From NCBI GenBank assembly GCA_046160865.1, contig JBJXHG010000190.1, forward strand, positions 1 through 64,000: a stretch of 64,000 bases of DNA, in the 5' to 3' direction. This document shows, piece by piece, positions 26,226-34,393 of the stretch (within the stretch, counting starts at the first letter, position 1; each line of letters starts with the position of its first letter). The notes below the pieces were generated by a model. It did not search any database and was not told the DNA's origin. It saw only the letters and a list, made by a program, of their open reading frames with translations. Source of the stretch: JBJXHG01 sp046160865. Lineage in GTDB: Bacteria > Planctomycetota > UBA1135 > GCA-002686595. The position numbers and the translations under genes were made by a program.

Positions 26226-27467
26226 ATGCGACGCGTCGTCATCACCGGACTTGGAACGATCAACGCGCTCGGCCGCGACGTCGAGACTTCGTTCGCGCGC
26301 ATGCTGCGCGGCGAGAACGGCGTCGGGCCGATCAAGCGCTTCGACACGACCGAGCAGAGCGTCAAGTTCGCGGCGTGTGTCGAGTGGGAGCCGCTGCAGT
26401 ACTTCCAAGTGCCCGATCTGCGCAAGCTCGATCCGTTCACGATGTGGGCCTTGATCTCGACCGACGAAGCCTTGCGCGACGCGGGACTCGAGCCCTCGAA
26501 GGAAGCGGAAGAAGCGCGCGAGCGCTTCGGCTGCATCATCGGCACCGGCATCGGCGGCATCACGGGCATCGAAGAGCAGCACCACGGCCTGATCGAGAAG
26601 GGGCCGCGGCGCGTCAGTCCGCACTTCGTGCCGAAGATCATGGCCAACGCGGTCAGCGGCCAGGTCGCGATTCGTCACGGATTGCTCGGCACTTGCTTCA
26701 CGACGTCGAGCGCGTGCGCGTCCGCTGGTCACGCGATCGGAATGGCGTGGCGCGCGATCCAGCTCGGCGACGCCGACGTCGTCGTCACGGGCGGCGCCGA
26801 ATCGGCGACGACGCCCATGTCGCTCGCCGGCTTCTCCAACATGAAGGCGCTGTCGTCGCGCAACGACGATCCGGGCGCGGCGTCGCGGCCGTTCGACAAA
26901 GATCGCGACGGGTTCGTGATGGGGGAGGGCGCGGGCATCCTCGTGTTCGAGGAACTCGAGCGCGCGAAGAAGCGCGGTGCGCGCATCTACGCCGAGGTCA
27001 AGGGCTACGGCTCCACCGACGACGCGCACCACATCACGGCTCCGGAGGAGAGCGGCCGAGGACCCGCGCGCGCGTTGCGCGAAGCTCTGCGGCACGCCAA
27101 GGTGCCGATCGACCAAGTCGACTACGTCAACGCGCACGGGACGAGCACGCCTTACAACGACCTGATCGAAACGCGTGCGATCAAGCTCGTCTTCGGCGAC
27201 CACGCGAAGAAGCTCGCCGTGTCGTCGACCAAGTCGATGATCGGACACTTGCTCGGCGCTTCCGCAGCCGTCGAGCTGGTCGTCACGGCACTCTCCGTGT
27301 ACCGCGGGCAGGTGCACCCGACCCGGAACTACACCACAAGGGATCCGGAGTGCGATCTCGATTACGTGCCCGGCGCCGCGCGCGCGATGCGCGTGCGCAA
27401 CGCGCTCTCGAATTCGCTCGGTTTCGGCGGCCACAACGTGTCGATCTGCATCGGCGAACTGACCTGA
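26226..27467 (+). CDS. fabF: 3-oxoacyl-ACP synthase II
   Basis: A 413-residue elongating condensing enzyme. The Cys-His-His triad is in TSSACASAGHAIG, VNAHGTSTPYND and TKSMIGHLLGASAA, and the C-terminus has the expected SLGFGGHNVS. The length is normal. The next gene starts 129 bp later behind its own candidate -10 box (TAGAAT, 27498-27503) and a CACGGGG/CCCCGTG hairpin, so the fatty-acid transcript probably ends here. Confidence 0.97.
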   Translation: MRRVVITGLGTINALGRDVETSFARMLRGENGVGPIKRFDTTEQSVKFAACVEWEPLQYFQVPDLRKLDPFTMWALISTDEALRDAGLEPSKEAEEARERFGCIIGTGIGGITGIEEQHHGLIEKGPRRVSPHFVPKIMANAVSGQVAIRHGLLGTCFTTSSACASAGHAIGMAWRAIQLGDADVVVTGGAESATTPMSLAGFSNMKALSSRNDDPGAASRPFDKDRDGFVMGEGAGILVFEELERAKKRGARIYAEVKGYGSTDDAHHITAPEESGRGPARALREALRHAKVPIDQVDYVNAHGTSTPYNDLIETRAIKLVFGDHAKKLAVSSTKSMIGHLLGASAAVELVVTALSVYRGQVHPTRNYTTRDPECDLDYVPGAARAMRVRNALSNSLGFGGHNVSICIGELT

Positions 27468-27596
27468 TCTCGCCTTCCGCACACGCGCGCGTGCGCCTAG
27501 AATCGATTTTCTTCCGTCGGCTGCGCGCCGGCGGGCCAGCCACGGGGACGGGCCCCCGTGTGCAGCTCTTCACTGACCCCATCTTCGGAGACGGCC

Positions 27597-27944
27597 GTGC
27601 AACGCAAATTCAAAGAGCTCCTGCACCAGTACAAGTTGGAAGTGTTCCACGCGCAGCACGACAAGCAGACCGTCGCGGAGATCGCGAAGGAATGCATGCA
27701 CCTGACCGAAGAGGTCATGCGGCAGAAGTTCCACTACCACTTCCACGGCGTACCGGAAGCCGAGCGCGCGGAGATCATCAACATGATCAACAACTACACG
27801 CGTGAGGCCATCCTCCCGCCCGTCGTCGAGAAGATCGTCGCGCGCCAGGTGCGCACCGAGAAGCGTCTCGACGCGCTCGTGCACTTGACCGAGCAGATCC
27901 TCGAGACGTTGTCCGCGCCGCAAGCACAGTCCGGAAAAGTCTGA
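27597..27944 (+). CDS. Hypothetical 115-residue helical protein
   Basis: A small, charged, probably all-helical cytosolic protein beginning at GTG, with GGAG six bases upstream. It contains a His-rich stretch (QKFHYHFHGVPEAE) and long amphipathic helices (VARQVRTEKRLDALVHLTEQILETL) that could form a coiled coil. No family is recognised. It lies 18 bp before the UDP-sugar pyrophosphorylase gene and is likely in its operon. The start could be further upstream, but the ribosome-binding site favours 27597. Confidence 0.7.
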   Translation: MQRKFKELLHQYKLEVFHAQHDKQTVAEIAKECMHLTEEVMRQKFHYHFHGVPEAERAEIINMINNYTREAILPPVVEKIVARQVRTEKRLDALVHLTEQILETLSAPQAQSGKV

Positions 27945-27962
27945 GCGCGAGGAGATCTCTGC

Positions 27963-29402
27963 ATGCAAGCGCGTGAACAGGCCGCGCGCCAGAAGCTCGA
28001 GCGCATGCGCCAGGAGCACGTGCTCGCGTTCTGGGACGGCCTCGACGCCGCCGCGCGCGAGGGTCTCCTGACGCAAGTCGAGTCGCTCGACCCCGGCGTG
28101 CTCGACGATCTCGCGTCGCTCGTCGCACAGCCCGCGAGCGATGCGGCCGTGCCCGAGTTCTCGCCGCCGGACGTGGTGCCGCTCGGCGAGGTGCGCGGGA
28201 ACTCCGAGCGGATCGCGCGCGCACGCGAGCGCGGAGCCGAGCTGCTCGCGAGCGGCCGCGTCGGCTATCTGCTCGTTGCCGGCGGCCAAGCGTCGCGTTT
28301 GGGCTTCGACGGACCGAAGGGTGCGTTCGCCGTCGGCCCGGTGAGTGGAGCGACGTTGTTCGAGATCTTCGCGCACCGACTGCGGGCGGCGCGTGCGCGC
28401 TACGGCACGACACCGACGTGGTACGTCCTGACGTCGGAAGCGAACGACGCGGTGACGCGCGCGTTTTTCGCGGAGCACGACCACTTCGGACTCGAGCGCG
28501 AGTCGCTGTACTTCTTCCGGCAAGGCATGCTGCCCGCGCTCGATGCGCGCGGTCGCGTGTTGATGGCTCGACCGGGCGAGATCTTCTTCGCGCCGAACGG
28601 GCACGGCGGCGTGTTGTCCGCGCTCGCCACGTCGGGCGGACTCGCCCACGCACGCGAGCGCGGCATCGACGTGTTCTCCTACTTCCAAGTCGACAATCCG
28701 CTCGCGCGCCCGGCCGATCCGCTCTTCCTCGGGTTGCACGCGCTCGGCGAAGCGCAGATGTCGACGAAGGTCGTCCGGAAGCGCAACGCCGCGGAGAAGG
28801 TCGGGGTGCTCGGCCGCGTCGACGGCAAGCTTTCGTGCATCGAGTACTCCGACCTGCCGCCCGCACTGCGCGAAGCGCGCACTCCCGCGGGCGAGCTCGT
28901 GTACGGCGCGGGGAACATCGCGGTGCACGCGATCGACCGCGCGTTCATCGAGCGTTTGACGAAGCACGGGCTCGAACTGCCGTGGCACCTCGCGCGCAAG
29001 GCCGTGCCCGCGCTCGATTCCTCCGGACGCGCCGCGAAGGTCGACGGCGTGAAGTTCGAAGCGTTCGTGTTCGACGCGCTGCAATCGACGACGTCGAGCG
29101 TGATCCTCGAAGTCGACCGCGCCGAGGAGTTCAGCCCCGTGAAGAATGCCCAGGGCGAGGACTCGCCCGCGACGGCGCGCGCGGATCTGTGCAAGCTGCA
29201 CGCGCGCTGGGCGAAGCTCGCGGGGCGGCCCTTGCCTCCGCCTCACGACGACGGTGTGCATCCCGTCGAAGTGGATCCGCTCGTCGCGGAGAGCGACGAA
29301 GACGTCGTCCGCAATCCGCACGGGTTTCCCGAGCCGGTTGTCACTCCCAAGGGACATCTGTACCGGTCCGACGTTCGCGCGAACGCGGCGCCACCCCGAT
29401 GA
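27963..29402 (+). CDS. UDPGP-type uridylyltransferase, UDP-N-acetylglucosamine pyrophosphorylase-like
   Basis: A 479-residue nucleotidyltransferase of the eukaryote-like UDPGP/UAP family. It has the signature LVAGGQASRLGFDGPKG (about 101-117), FFAPNGHGGVLSAL, the metal-binding phrase SYFQVDNPLARPADP and EYSDLPPALRE. It should make a UDP-sugar, most likely UDP-GlcNAc, from UTP and the sugar 1-phosphate for envelope synthesis. It is not the bacterial GlmU type. It overlaps ddl by 4 nt (ATGA), which ties it to peptidoglycan precursor genes. A glucose-1-phosphate substrate is also possible. Confidence 0.88.
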   Translation: MQAREQAARQKLERMRQEHVLAFWDGLDAAAREGLLTQVESLDPGVLDDLASLVAQPASDAAVPEFSPPDVVPLGEVRGNSERIARARERGAELLASGRVGYLLVAGGQASRLGFDGPKGAFAVGPVSGATLFEIFAHRLRAARARYGTTPTWYVLTSEANDAVTRAFFAEHDHFGLERESLYFFRQGMLPALDARGRVLMARPGEIFFAPNGHGGVLSALATSGGLAHARERGIDVFSYFQVDNPLARPADPLFLGLHALGEAQMSTKVVRKRNAAEKVGVLGRVDGKLSCIEYSDLPPALREARTPAGELVYGAGNIAVHAIDRAFIERLTKHGLELPWHLARKAVPALDSSGRAAKVDGVKFEAFVFDALQSTTSSVILEVDRAEEFSPVKNAQGEDSPATARADLCKLHARWAKLAGRPLPPPHDDGVHPVEVDPLVAESDEDVVRNPHGFPEPVVTPKGHLYRSDVRANAAPPR

Positions 29403-30583
29403 GCTCGACTGGGAGCTCGTCTGGGCGCACGCCTGCGAACGCGCGCGCGAGAATCGACGCCGGCTTGCGCGCCGAGCTGCTCGGCGGATCGACGGTCGTC
29501 GTGCTGATGGGTGGGCGCTCGACGGAGCGCGAGGTCTCGCTCGTCAGCGGTCGCGCCGTCGCCGATGCGCTCAGCGTCGTGCCGCCGGACAGCGAGCGCC
29601 CCGGCCCTGAGCGGGTGATCGCGGTCGAGATCGATCGAGCCGGACGCTGGCTCGTCGAAGGCGAGCATCTCGAACCCGCGGCAGCGCTCGCGCGCCTGCC
29701 GGCGAACGCGATCTTCTTCCTCGGGTTGCACGGATCGCCGGGCGAGGACGGGAGCATGCAAGGCTTCCTCGAGACCGCGGGTCGCGCGTACACCGGCTCG
29801 GGCGTGCTCGCCTCGGCGTTGTGCATCAACAAGCACGCGACGCGGCTCGTGCTCGCAGCCGCTGGCGTGCGAGTCGCGCGCGGGATGCAGATCGATGCCA
29901 AGCGCTGGCGCGAGGAGCGGGGCGCGGCGCTCGCGCAGCTCGACGAGCTCGTGGAGGGCGATCGACACGGCGCGGGCGGTTGGTCCGTCAAGCCGAACTG
30001 CGGCGGCTCGTCGATCTCCACGTTCCTCGTCTCGAAGCGCGACGAGCTCGCGGTCGCGATCGACGCCGTGCTCGCGACCGGCGACCGAGCGCTCGTGGAA
30101 GCCTGGGTGCGCGGTACCGAAGTCACTTGCGGCGTGCTCGGCAACGGCGATGGCGAGCAGCGCGCGCTGCCGCCGGTCGAGATCGTTCCGAAGGACGATC
30201 GCTTCTTCGATTACGAGCAGAAGTACAGCGCGCAGGGCGCCGACGAATTCTGCCCGCCGCGCTCGCTCGCTCCCGAGCTCGTCGAACGAGTGCAAGCGCT
30301 CGCCGTGCGTGCGCATCGCGCCGCAGGCTGCGACGGCTACTCGCGGACCGACTTCATCGTGCCGGACCCGGGCGATGGCCTGCCGGCCAGGGGCGCTGGC
30401 GGTACCGATCGTGACCGGGAGCCCGTCGCGCTCGAGATCAACACGCTGCCCGGCATGACACAACGCTCGTTGCTCCCCAAGGCGGCCGCGGTCGAGGGTC
30501 TCTCGCTGCGCGAGCTGTGCCTCGAGATCCTCGGCCTCGCACTCGCGCGCAAACCGGGCGACGGCGGAGCCGCGGCGTCGTGA
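29399..30583 (+). CDS. ddl: D-alanine--D-alanine ligase
   Basis: A 394-residue ATP-grasp ligase that makes D-Ala-D-Ala for peptidoglycan. Conserved blocks are GGRSTEREVSLVSG, FLGLHGSPGEDGSMQGFLE, VKPNCGGSSIS and the metal-binding EINTLPGMTQRSLLPKAA. It is longer than E. coli DdlB because of a Ser/Gly-rich N-terminus of about 30 residues and an extra PGDGLPARGAGGTDRDRE insert before the last ligand. ATG overlaps the previous stop (ATGA) and the TGA overlaps the dapB GTG. Its presence implies the organism builds peptidoglycan. Confidence 0.94.
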   Translation: MSSTGSSSGRTPANARARIDAGLRAELLGGSTVVVLMGGRSTEREVSLVSGRAVADALSVVPPDSERPGPERVIAVEIDRAGRWLVEGEHLEPAAALARLPANAIFFLGLHGSPGEDGSMQGFLETAGRAYTGSGVLASALCINKHATRLVLAAAGVRVARGMQIDAKRWREERGAALAQLDELVEGDRHGAGGWSVKPNCGGSSISTFLVSKRDELAVAIDAVLATGDRALVEAWVRGTEVTCGVLGNGDGEQRALPPVEIVPKDDRFFDYEQKYSAQGADEFCPPRSLAPELVERVQALAVRAHRAAGCDGYSRTDFIVPDPGDGLPARGAGGTDRDREPVALEINTLPGMTQRSLLPKAAAVEGLSLRELCLEILGLALARKPGDGGAAAS

Positions 30584-31308
30584 GCGAGCGTCTGTCGGTC
30601 GTCGTGGCGGGAGCGCGCGGCCGAATGGGCGCGTACGCGTGCGAGCTGCTGGCCGCCGACTCGCGCTTCGCACTCGTCGGACGCGCGCACCGCGGCGACG
30701 ATCTCGCGGCGCTCCTGCGCGCGGAAGAGCCCGCACTGCTGCTCGATCTGACGGTCGCGGGCGTCGGTTACGAGCACGCGCGGATCGCGCTCGAATCGAA
30801 TGTGCGGCCCGTCGTCGGCACGAGCGGCGTTCGCGCGGACGAGGTGCTGCGCCTGGACGCGCTCGCGCTCGAGCGGCACCTCGGCGGCTTGGTCGTGCCG
30901 AACTTCAGCCTCGGCGCCTGGCTCGTGCAGCGCGCGGCCGAGCTGTGCGCGGCGCACATGGGACACGCCGAGATCATCGAGATGCACCACGAGCGCAAGA
31001 AGGACGCGCCGTCCGCGACCGCGCTCGAGACCGCGAGCCGGATCGAGCGGGCGCGCGGGTCGCAGAGATCCGACTCGATTCCGATCCACTCCGTGCGCCT
31101 GCCCGGGCTCGCCGCGCACCAGCTCGTGGTGTTCGGTGGTACCGGCGAGACCGTCACGCTGCGGCACGACACGCAAGGTCTGCACGCGTACGCGGTCGGC
31201 ATCGTCGCTGCACTGCGCTATGCCGCGCAGGCACGCGGCGTCGCGCGCGGAATCGAGAGCGCGTTCGACTGGCAAGAGCGCAGGCCCTCGTTGTCGGGCG
31301 ACGCGTAG
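30580..31308 (+). CDS. dapB: 4-hydroxy-tetrahydrodipicolinate reductase
   Basis: A 242-residue reductase of the diaminopimelate/lysine pathway. It has the nucleotide-binding GARGRMG (about 9-15), VVGTSGV, PNFSLGAW, and the catalytic EMHHERKKDAPSATAL with the active His and Lys. In the last phrase Ala replaces the usual Gly of PSGTA. The GTG start overlaps the ddl TGA (GTGA). It is grouped with ddl and the UDP-sugar enzyme, all feeding cell-wall precursors. Confidence 0.94.
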   Translation: MSERLSVVVAGARGRMGAYACELLAADSRFALVGRAHRGDDLAALLRAEEPALLLDLTVAGVGYEHARIALESNVRPVVGTSGVRADEVLRLDALALERHLGGLVVPNFSLGAWLVQRAAELCAAHMGHAEIIEMHHERKKDAPSATALETASRIERARGSQRSDSIPIHSVRLPGLAAHQLVVFGGTGETVTLRHDTQGLHAYAVGIVAALRYAAQARGVARGIESAFDWQERRPSLSGDA

Positions 31309-31370
31309 CTTGCATCGCTCGCGACCGCGTGTGCCCGCGTAGCTCTTTCAGCGCGGACTCTCGGCCGCGC

Positions 31371-31398
31371 TTGCTTTCGTGTCGCGCGCGACTAGTCT
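31371..31398 (+). promoter_or_regulatory. Promoter of the tRNA-Leu gene
   Basis: TTGCTT (31371-31376) and TAGTCT (31393-31398) are separated by 16 bp. The -10 box ends 10 bp before the mature tRNA 5' end, so a short leader is expected. The -35 box is identical to the one before fabG. Confidence 0.6.
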
Positions 31399-31408
31399 GG
31401 TTCATGCT

Positions 31409-31494
31409 GCCGGGGTGGCGAAATGGCAGACGCGATGGATTCAAAATCCATTTCCCTCACGGGAGTCGGGGTTCAAGTCCCCGCCTCGGCACCA
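31409..31494 (+). tRNA. tRNA-Leu (anticodon CAA)
   Basis: An 86-nt class II tRNA. The acceptor arm GCCGGGG pairs with CCTCGGC, the anticodon stem ATGGA/TCCAT holds loop TTCAAAA with anticodon CAA, and a long variable arm (TTCCCTCACGGGAGT region) follows. The T arm CGGGG-TTCAAGT-CCCCG is standard. The 3' CCA is encoded (31492-31494). It reads UUG leucine codons. Confidence 0.97.
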
Positions 31495-31590
31495 ACTCCG
31501 CATGACGCCCCGTGCGACGCCCCCGTCGACGTCACTGGGGCGGGCGGGCCGGCGCTCGCGCGCGCTGGGGATCCGCTGGCGGAAGCCGCC

Positions 31591-32181
31591 GTGCCGGTGC
31601 TCCTGCACCGCTTGAACAACGCGACGCAGATCCTCACGAGCTTGAACTCGCTGCTCGCGCTCGGCCCCGACGGCCGTGCGTTGTTCGAAGCGCGTGCGAG
31701 CGACCTCGCGTACGCGAGCGAGCGCGTCGACGAGCTCGGCTGGTGCTTGGCTGTCGCGGCATCCGCGCTCGGCGCGGACCTGCTCCTGGCGCGGCGCGAT
31801 CGCGCTGGGCTCGTCGCGCTCGTGGAATTGGTGGGCGAGGTGTTGCGACGCGACGGACGCGCGCTCGCGAGACCGGAACACGCGTTGCCGGTCCTGTGCG
31901 CGGATGTCGCGCACGGCTGGCAGCTTCCGTGGACGTTCGCGAGCTGGCTGTGGACCAGTGGTTCCGTGCTCGCGGGTGGCGCGGAGCTCGAGTGGCACGT
32001 CGCCGCTGCCGACGATCGAGTGCGGCTCGTGTGCCGTGCGCCGTGGAGCGACGCGCACGCGCGCGCTCGTGACGCATGGGCGACGCGCTTGCCGGGCGCG
32101 CGTTTCGAGCAAGCAGCGGATGCGCGCGGACCGCTTGCGATCCTCTCGATGCCGAGCGCGTGGTTCGCGGGCGCGGGATGA
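31591..32181 (+). CDS. Histidine-kinase-fragment or phosphotransferase-like protein (hypothetical)
   Basis: A protein of about 196 residues if the GTG at 31591 is used. The opening LLHRLNNATQILTSLNSLLAL resembles the H-box of histidine-kinase dimerisation domains (H-x-L-N-N). The rest is helical, followed by a degenerate ATPase-like beta region without N, G1 or G2 boxes. This layout recalls ChpT-type histidine phosphotransferases, a tentative comparison. The frame stays open upstream into the tRNA gene, so the start is uncertain. Its TGA overlaps the ATG of the NFU-domain gene (ATGA), so the two are made together. Confidence 0.5.
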   Translation: MPVLLHRLNNATQILTSLNSLLALGPDGRALFEARASDLAYASERVDELGWCLAVAASALGADLLLARRDRAGLVALVELVGEVLRRDGRALARPEHALPVLCADVAHGWQLPWTFASWLWTSGSVLAGGAELEWHVAAADDRVRLVCRAPWSDAHARARDAWATRLPGARFEQAADARGPLAILSMPSAWFAGAG

Positions 32182-32459
32182 GCTGGCTCGCGCGCATTTT
32201 CCGCGGCGATCCGGCGCGCACGCCGAGCGGGGATCCCGCGCGCGTGCGCGAAGTCGAGGCGGTGCTCGCGGAGCTCCGGCCTTACTTTCGCGCCGATCTC
32301 GGTGACATCGAACTCGAGGCCGTCGATGGCGACTACGTCGACGTGCGGCTGCGCGGCGCTTGCGCGACGTGCTCCGCCAGCGACTCGACACTGTTCGGAG
32401 CGCTCGAGCCGCGGCTCAAGGAGCGCGTGCCTTGGGTTCGAGGCGTGCGCGCGCGTTGA
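32178..32459 (+). CDS. NFU (NifU C-terminal) domain protein, Fe-S scaffold/carrier
   Basis: A 93-residue protein formed by the NifU C-terminal domain. The cluster-binding motif GACATCSAS (CxxC) lies at about residues 59-67, following the usual VDGDYVDVRLRG strand pair. The family carries or assembles [4Fe-4S] clusters. It begins inside the stop of the preceding gene (ATGA). The succinate dehydrogenase 5 kb away is a plausible client, but no direct link is visible. Repeat copy C begins 18 bp after its stop. Confidence 0.85.
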   Translation: MSWLARIFRGDPARTPSGDPARVREVEAVLAELRPYFRADLGDIELEAVDGDYVDVRLRGACATCSASDSTLFGALEPRLKERVPWVRGVRAR

Positions 32460-32476
32460 GCCGGGCTCTCGAAGAG

Positions 32477-32657
32477 TTGGCCTGCACGTCTCACCACATC
32501 CGGCTGCGGCCGCGGCAACTCGCCGCGGTCGGCGTTCTTGGATCGGAGTCGATCGTCGCCGGCCCAACAAGTCGGCTGCGGTCGATCCCGATCCAGAGTT
32601 TTCACCAGAGCGACCTGGCACGTCCTCGCGACGGACGTGGTGAGAGAAGCAGGCGAG
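32477..32657. repeat. 181-bp dyad-symmetric intergenic element, copy C
   Basis: Exactly 181 bp, in the same orientation as copy A and the most diverged internally. Its ends still match (GGCCTGCACGTCTCACCAC at the left, GGACGTGGTGAGAGAAGC at the right). It fills the gap between two convergent genes and stops one base before the 3' end of the minus-strand secreted-protein gene. Confidence 0.85.
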
Positions 32658-32658
32658 G

Positions 32659-34008
32659 TCAGTCGCGCACGGCGCCGGAGCTGCCGACGCGCACGCCGCG
32701 CCCGTCCTTCACGATCGCTTGCAGGACGCGCGTGCCCTGCAAGTTGCCGGGATTGTAGTACGTCCACGTCGCGTTGCCGGCCGCGTCGACAGGCACTTCA
32801 CCGATGCGGCGGATCGCCGGCAACGGCATGCCGGTGTGGAACAGGAACGTGCCGAAGTCGTACGCCGATTCGATCGGCGCCACCAAGTCGGCCGAGCACA
32901 CCAGGATGCCGACCGTGCCGTTGGGTGCCGCACCGCGAATCGTCAGCGTGACTTCACCGGGACCTGCGATGCCCGGACCCGCGAGTGCGGGCATCGGACG
33001 CTGCGGCACCGCGTGCATCACGCGCGAGAACTGCACCGTGGTGAAGTGCGTCGAGCGGTAGCGCAGCGTCGTCGACGTCGCCGGCTGGAACGCCTGGAAC
33101 GCACCGGGACCGGTGCCGTCGAAGAACTCGAGGTTCGAGACGGAAGCACCCGTCTCGACGATCTCGGCGACGCGCGTTCCGGCGAGGTTGAACTCGCGGA
33201 CATACCCCGTGCTCCCGAACGACGAGTCCGCGACGAATACGTGGCCGTTGACCGGCTCGAGCGCGAGATCCGCCGCACCGTCCAGGCCCGACACGAACGT
33301 CGTGGCATTGCCGTTCGTGAGCCCACCGGACGTCACGAGCGCGGCGTTCCAGCGCACGATCGTGAACGCACCCGGCGGGGGCGGGAACGCATCCGTTTGG
33401 ATGCCGTAGTAGAGATCGCCGTTCGCCGCGAGCGCGAGGGGACCCGAGGGACCCGTCACCGTGCCGATGAGCGTGGCCACGCCGGTCGACGTGTGCACGC
33501 GGTAGAGCTCGTTGCCGCAGCCGAAACCGCACGTCGCTGCGCTGACGAGCACGTGGTTCGCGCCCTCGAACGCTGCGTCGAAATTGAAGTCGAGATCGGC
33601 GAGCGGTGCGACGCCGCCACCGGCGAGATCGACCTTGTAGATGACGCCGGTGGAGCTCTCGCCCACGAGCGCGAACGTGTCGGTTGGATCCACGGCGACG
33701 AAGCTCGTGAACACGAATCCGGGCAGCGTGCCGAGTGTGGCGAGCAGTGTGCCGTCGTGCGCGGTGCGCGTGATCGAGAAGCCGTCGAACACGACGCGCT
33801 CTCCGTTCGGACGCGACGCGTAGGCGTCGAAGAGCCCGACGTTGCGGACGGAGTCGTAGGCGAAGCCGGGGGCGAGCTGATCGAACGGCCGTGCGATGGG
33901 ACGCACGAGGCCGTGAGAGTTCGCGGGAGCGCTCGTGGCGGTCTGGGCGAACACGGGAGTCGCGCAGCACGCGACGAGCGAAACGCAGAGCAGGAAACGG
34001 AACTTCAT
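32659..34008 (-). CDS. Secreted beta-propeller-like protein under cobalamin riboswitch control
   Basis: A 449-residue exported protein with a clean signal peptide (MKFRFLLCVSLVACCATPVFA). Repeated blade-like units follow, rich in Gly/Asp/Ala and aromatic turns, for example LAANGDLYYGIQTDAFP and LALEPVNGHVFVADSSFG, like SMP-30/NHL propellers. A C-terminal Ig-like region of about 110 residues (GEVTLTIRGAAPNGTVGILV) completes it. A CGFGCGNE motif may hold a disulphide. The ATG at 34008 has AGGAG close upstream. The mRNA leader carries a cobalamin riboswitch, so the product should rise when B12 is scarce. A role in capturing corrinoids outside the cell is my inference; no enzyme motif is visible. 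The family name is uncertain. Confidence 0.8.
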   Translation of the reverse strand: MKFRFLLCVSLVACCATPVFAQTATSAPANSHGLVRPIARPFDQLAPGFAYDSVRNVGLFDAYASRPNGERVVFDGFSITRTAHDGTLLATLGTLPGFVFTSFVAVDPTDTFALVGESSTGVIYKVDLAGGGVAPLADLDFNFDAAFEGANHVLVSAATCGFGCGNELYRVHTSTGVATLIGTVTGPSGPLALAANGDLYYGIQTDAFPPPPGAFTIVRWNAALVTSGGLTNGNATTFVSGLDGAADLALEPVNGHVFVADSSFGSTGYVREFNLAGTRVAEIVETGASVSNLEFFDGTGPGAFQAFQPATSTTLRYRSTHFTTVQFSRVMHAVPQRPMPALAGPGIAGPGEVTLTIRGAAPNGTVGILVCSADLVAPIESAYDFGTFLFHTGMPLPAIRRIGEVPVDAAGNATWTYYNPGNLQGTRVLQAIVKDGRGVRVGSSGAVRD

Positions 34009-34010
34009 GA

Positions 34011-34085
34011 GGGTTCTCCTTTCGATGATTCGTCGAAGGGCCGTCCCGTCCGCGGGCTCGCGGCGAGAACGGCGGAGAACCCGCG
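34011..34085 (-). promoter_or_regulatory. RBS-sequestering switch in the riboswitch leader
   Basis: On the minus strand, GGGTTCTCC (34082-34074) is an exact complement of GGAGAACCC (34019-34011), which contains the ribosome-binding site. The same GGG can instead pair in a competing helix, CGCGGG (34085-34080) with CCCGCG (34056-34051). The two pairings are mutually exclusive, as expected for an expression platform acting on translation initiation. Confidence 0.65.
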
Positions 34086-34129
34086 CGTCGCGCACGCGAG
34101 CCTTCGTCCGAGGCCGGCGGCAAGCGATG

Positions 34130-34320
34130 CGCTTCGGATATCCTGACTCGCCGCCTCGTCCTCACCTCCGAGCCTTCCCAAAGCATTCGCCTCAGTGACC
34201 CGAGTCGCGCGCCAACCGCGTCGAACTCTGTGGAGATTCAGGACATGCGGCTCACAGTGGCGGGACCGTGCAGGCTCGACCTGCTTCCCCGAGAGCGCTC
34301 GCAGTCGTTGACTGACCGAG
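34130..34320 (-). promoter_or_regulatory. Cobalamin riboswitch
   Basis: Read on the minus strand, the order of conserved blocks matches the cobalamin aptamer: GGGGAAGCAGGT, GCACGGTCCCGCCACTGTGA (the B12-box core, at 34272-34252), then GGGTCACTGAGG, TTTGGGAAGGC and finally GCGAGTCAGGATATCC near 34136. It starts just after a sigma70-like promoter and ends about 125 nt before the start codon of the secreted propeller-like gene. Binding of a cobalamin should reduce expression of that gene. The outer closing stem is short (TCGG with CCGA), so the exact class (adenosyl- or methyl/hydroxo-cobalamin) is not clear. Confidence 0.9.
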
Positions 34321-34348
34321 AGGATAGTGTCGGTGAGGCGCGCGTCAA
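34321..34348 (-). promoter_or_regulatory. Promoter of the riboswitch-controlled gene
   Basis: On the minus strand TTGACG (34348-34343) and TATCCT (34326-34321) are separated by 16 bp. Transcription would begin near 34315, at the 5' edge of the aptamer. This gives a leader of about 305 nt before the ATG at 34008. Confidence 0.65.
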
Positions 34349-34393
34349 CGCCGCACGAGCTGGCCGCGCGGCCGCGCCTGGTCGGCGTCCGTC

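Noticed and set aside
31423..31590. Start of the histidine-kinase-fragment gene inside tRNA-Leu
   Set aside because: The ATG is in the D-arm of the tRNA and the first codons simply translate tRNA sequence. A start after the tRNA is more plausible.
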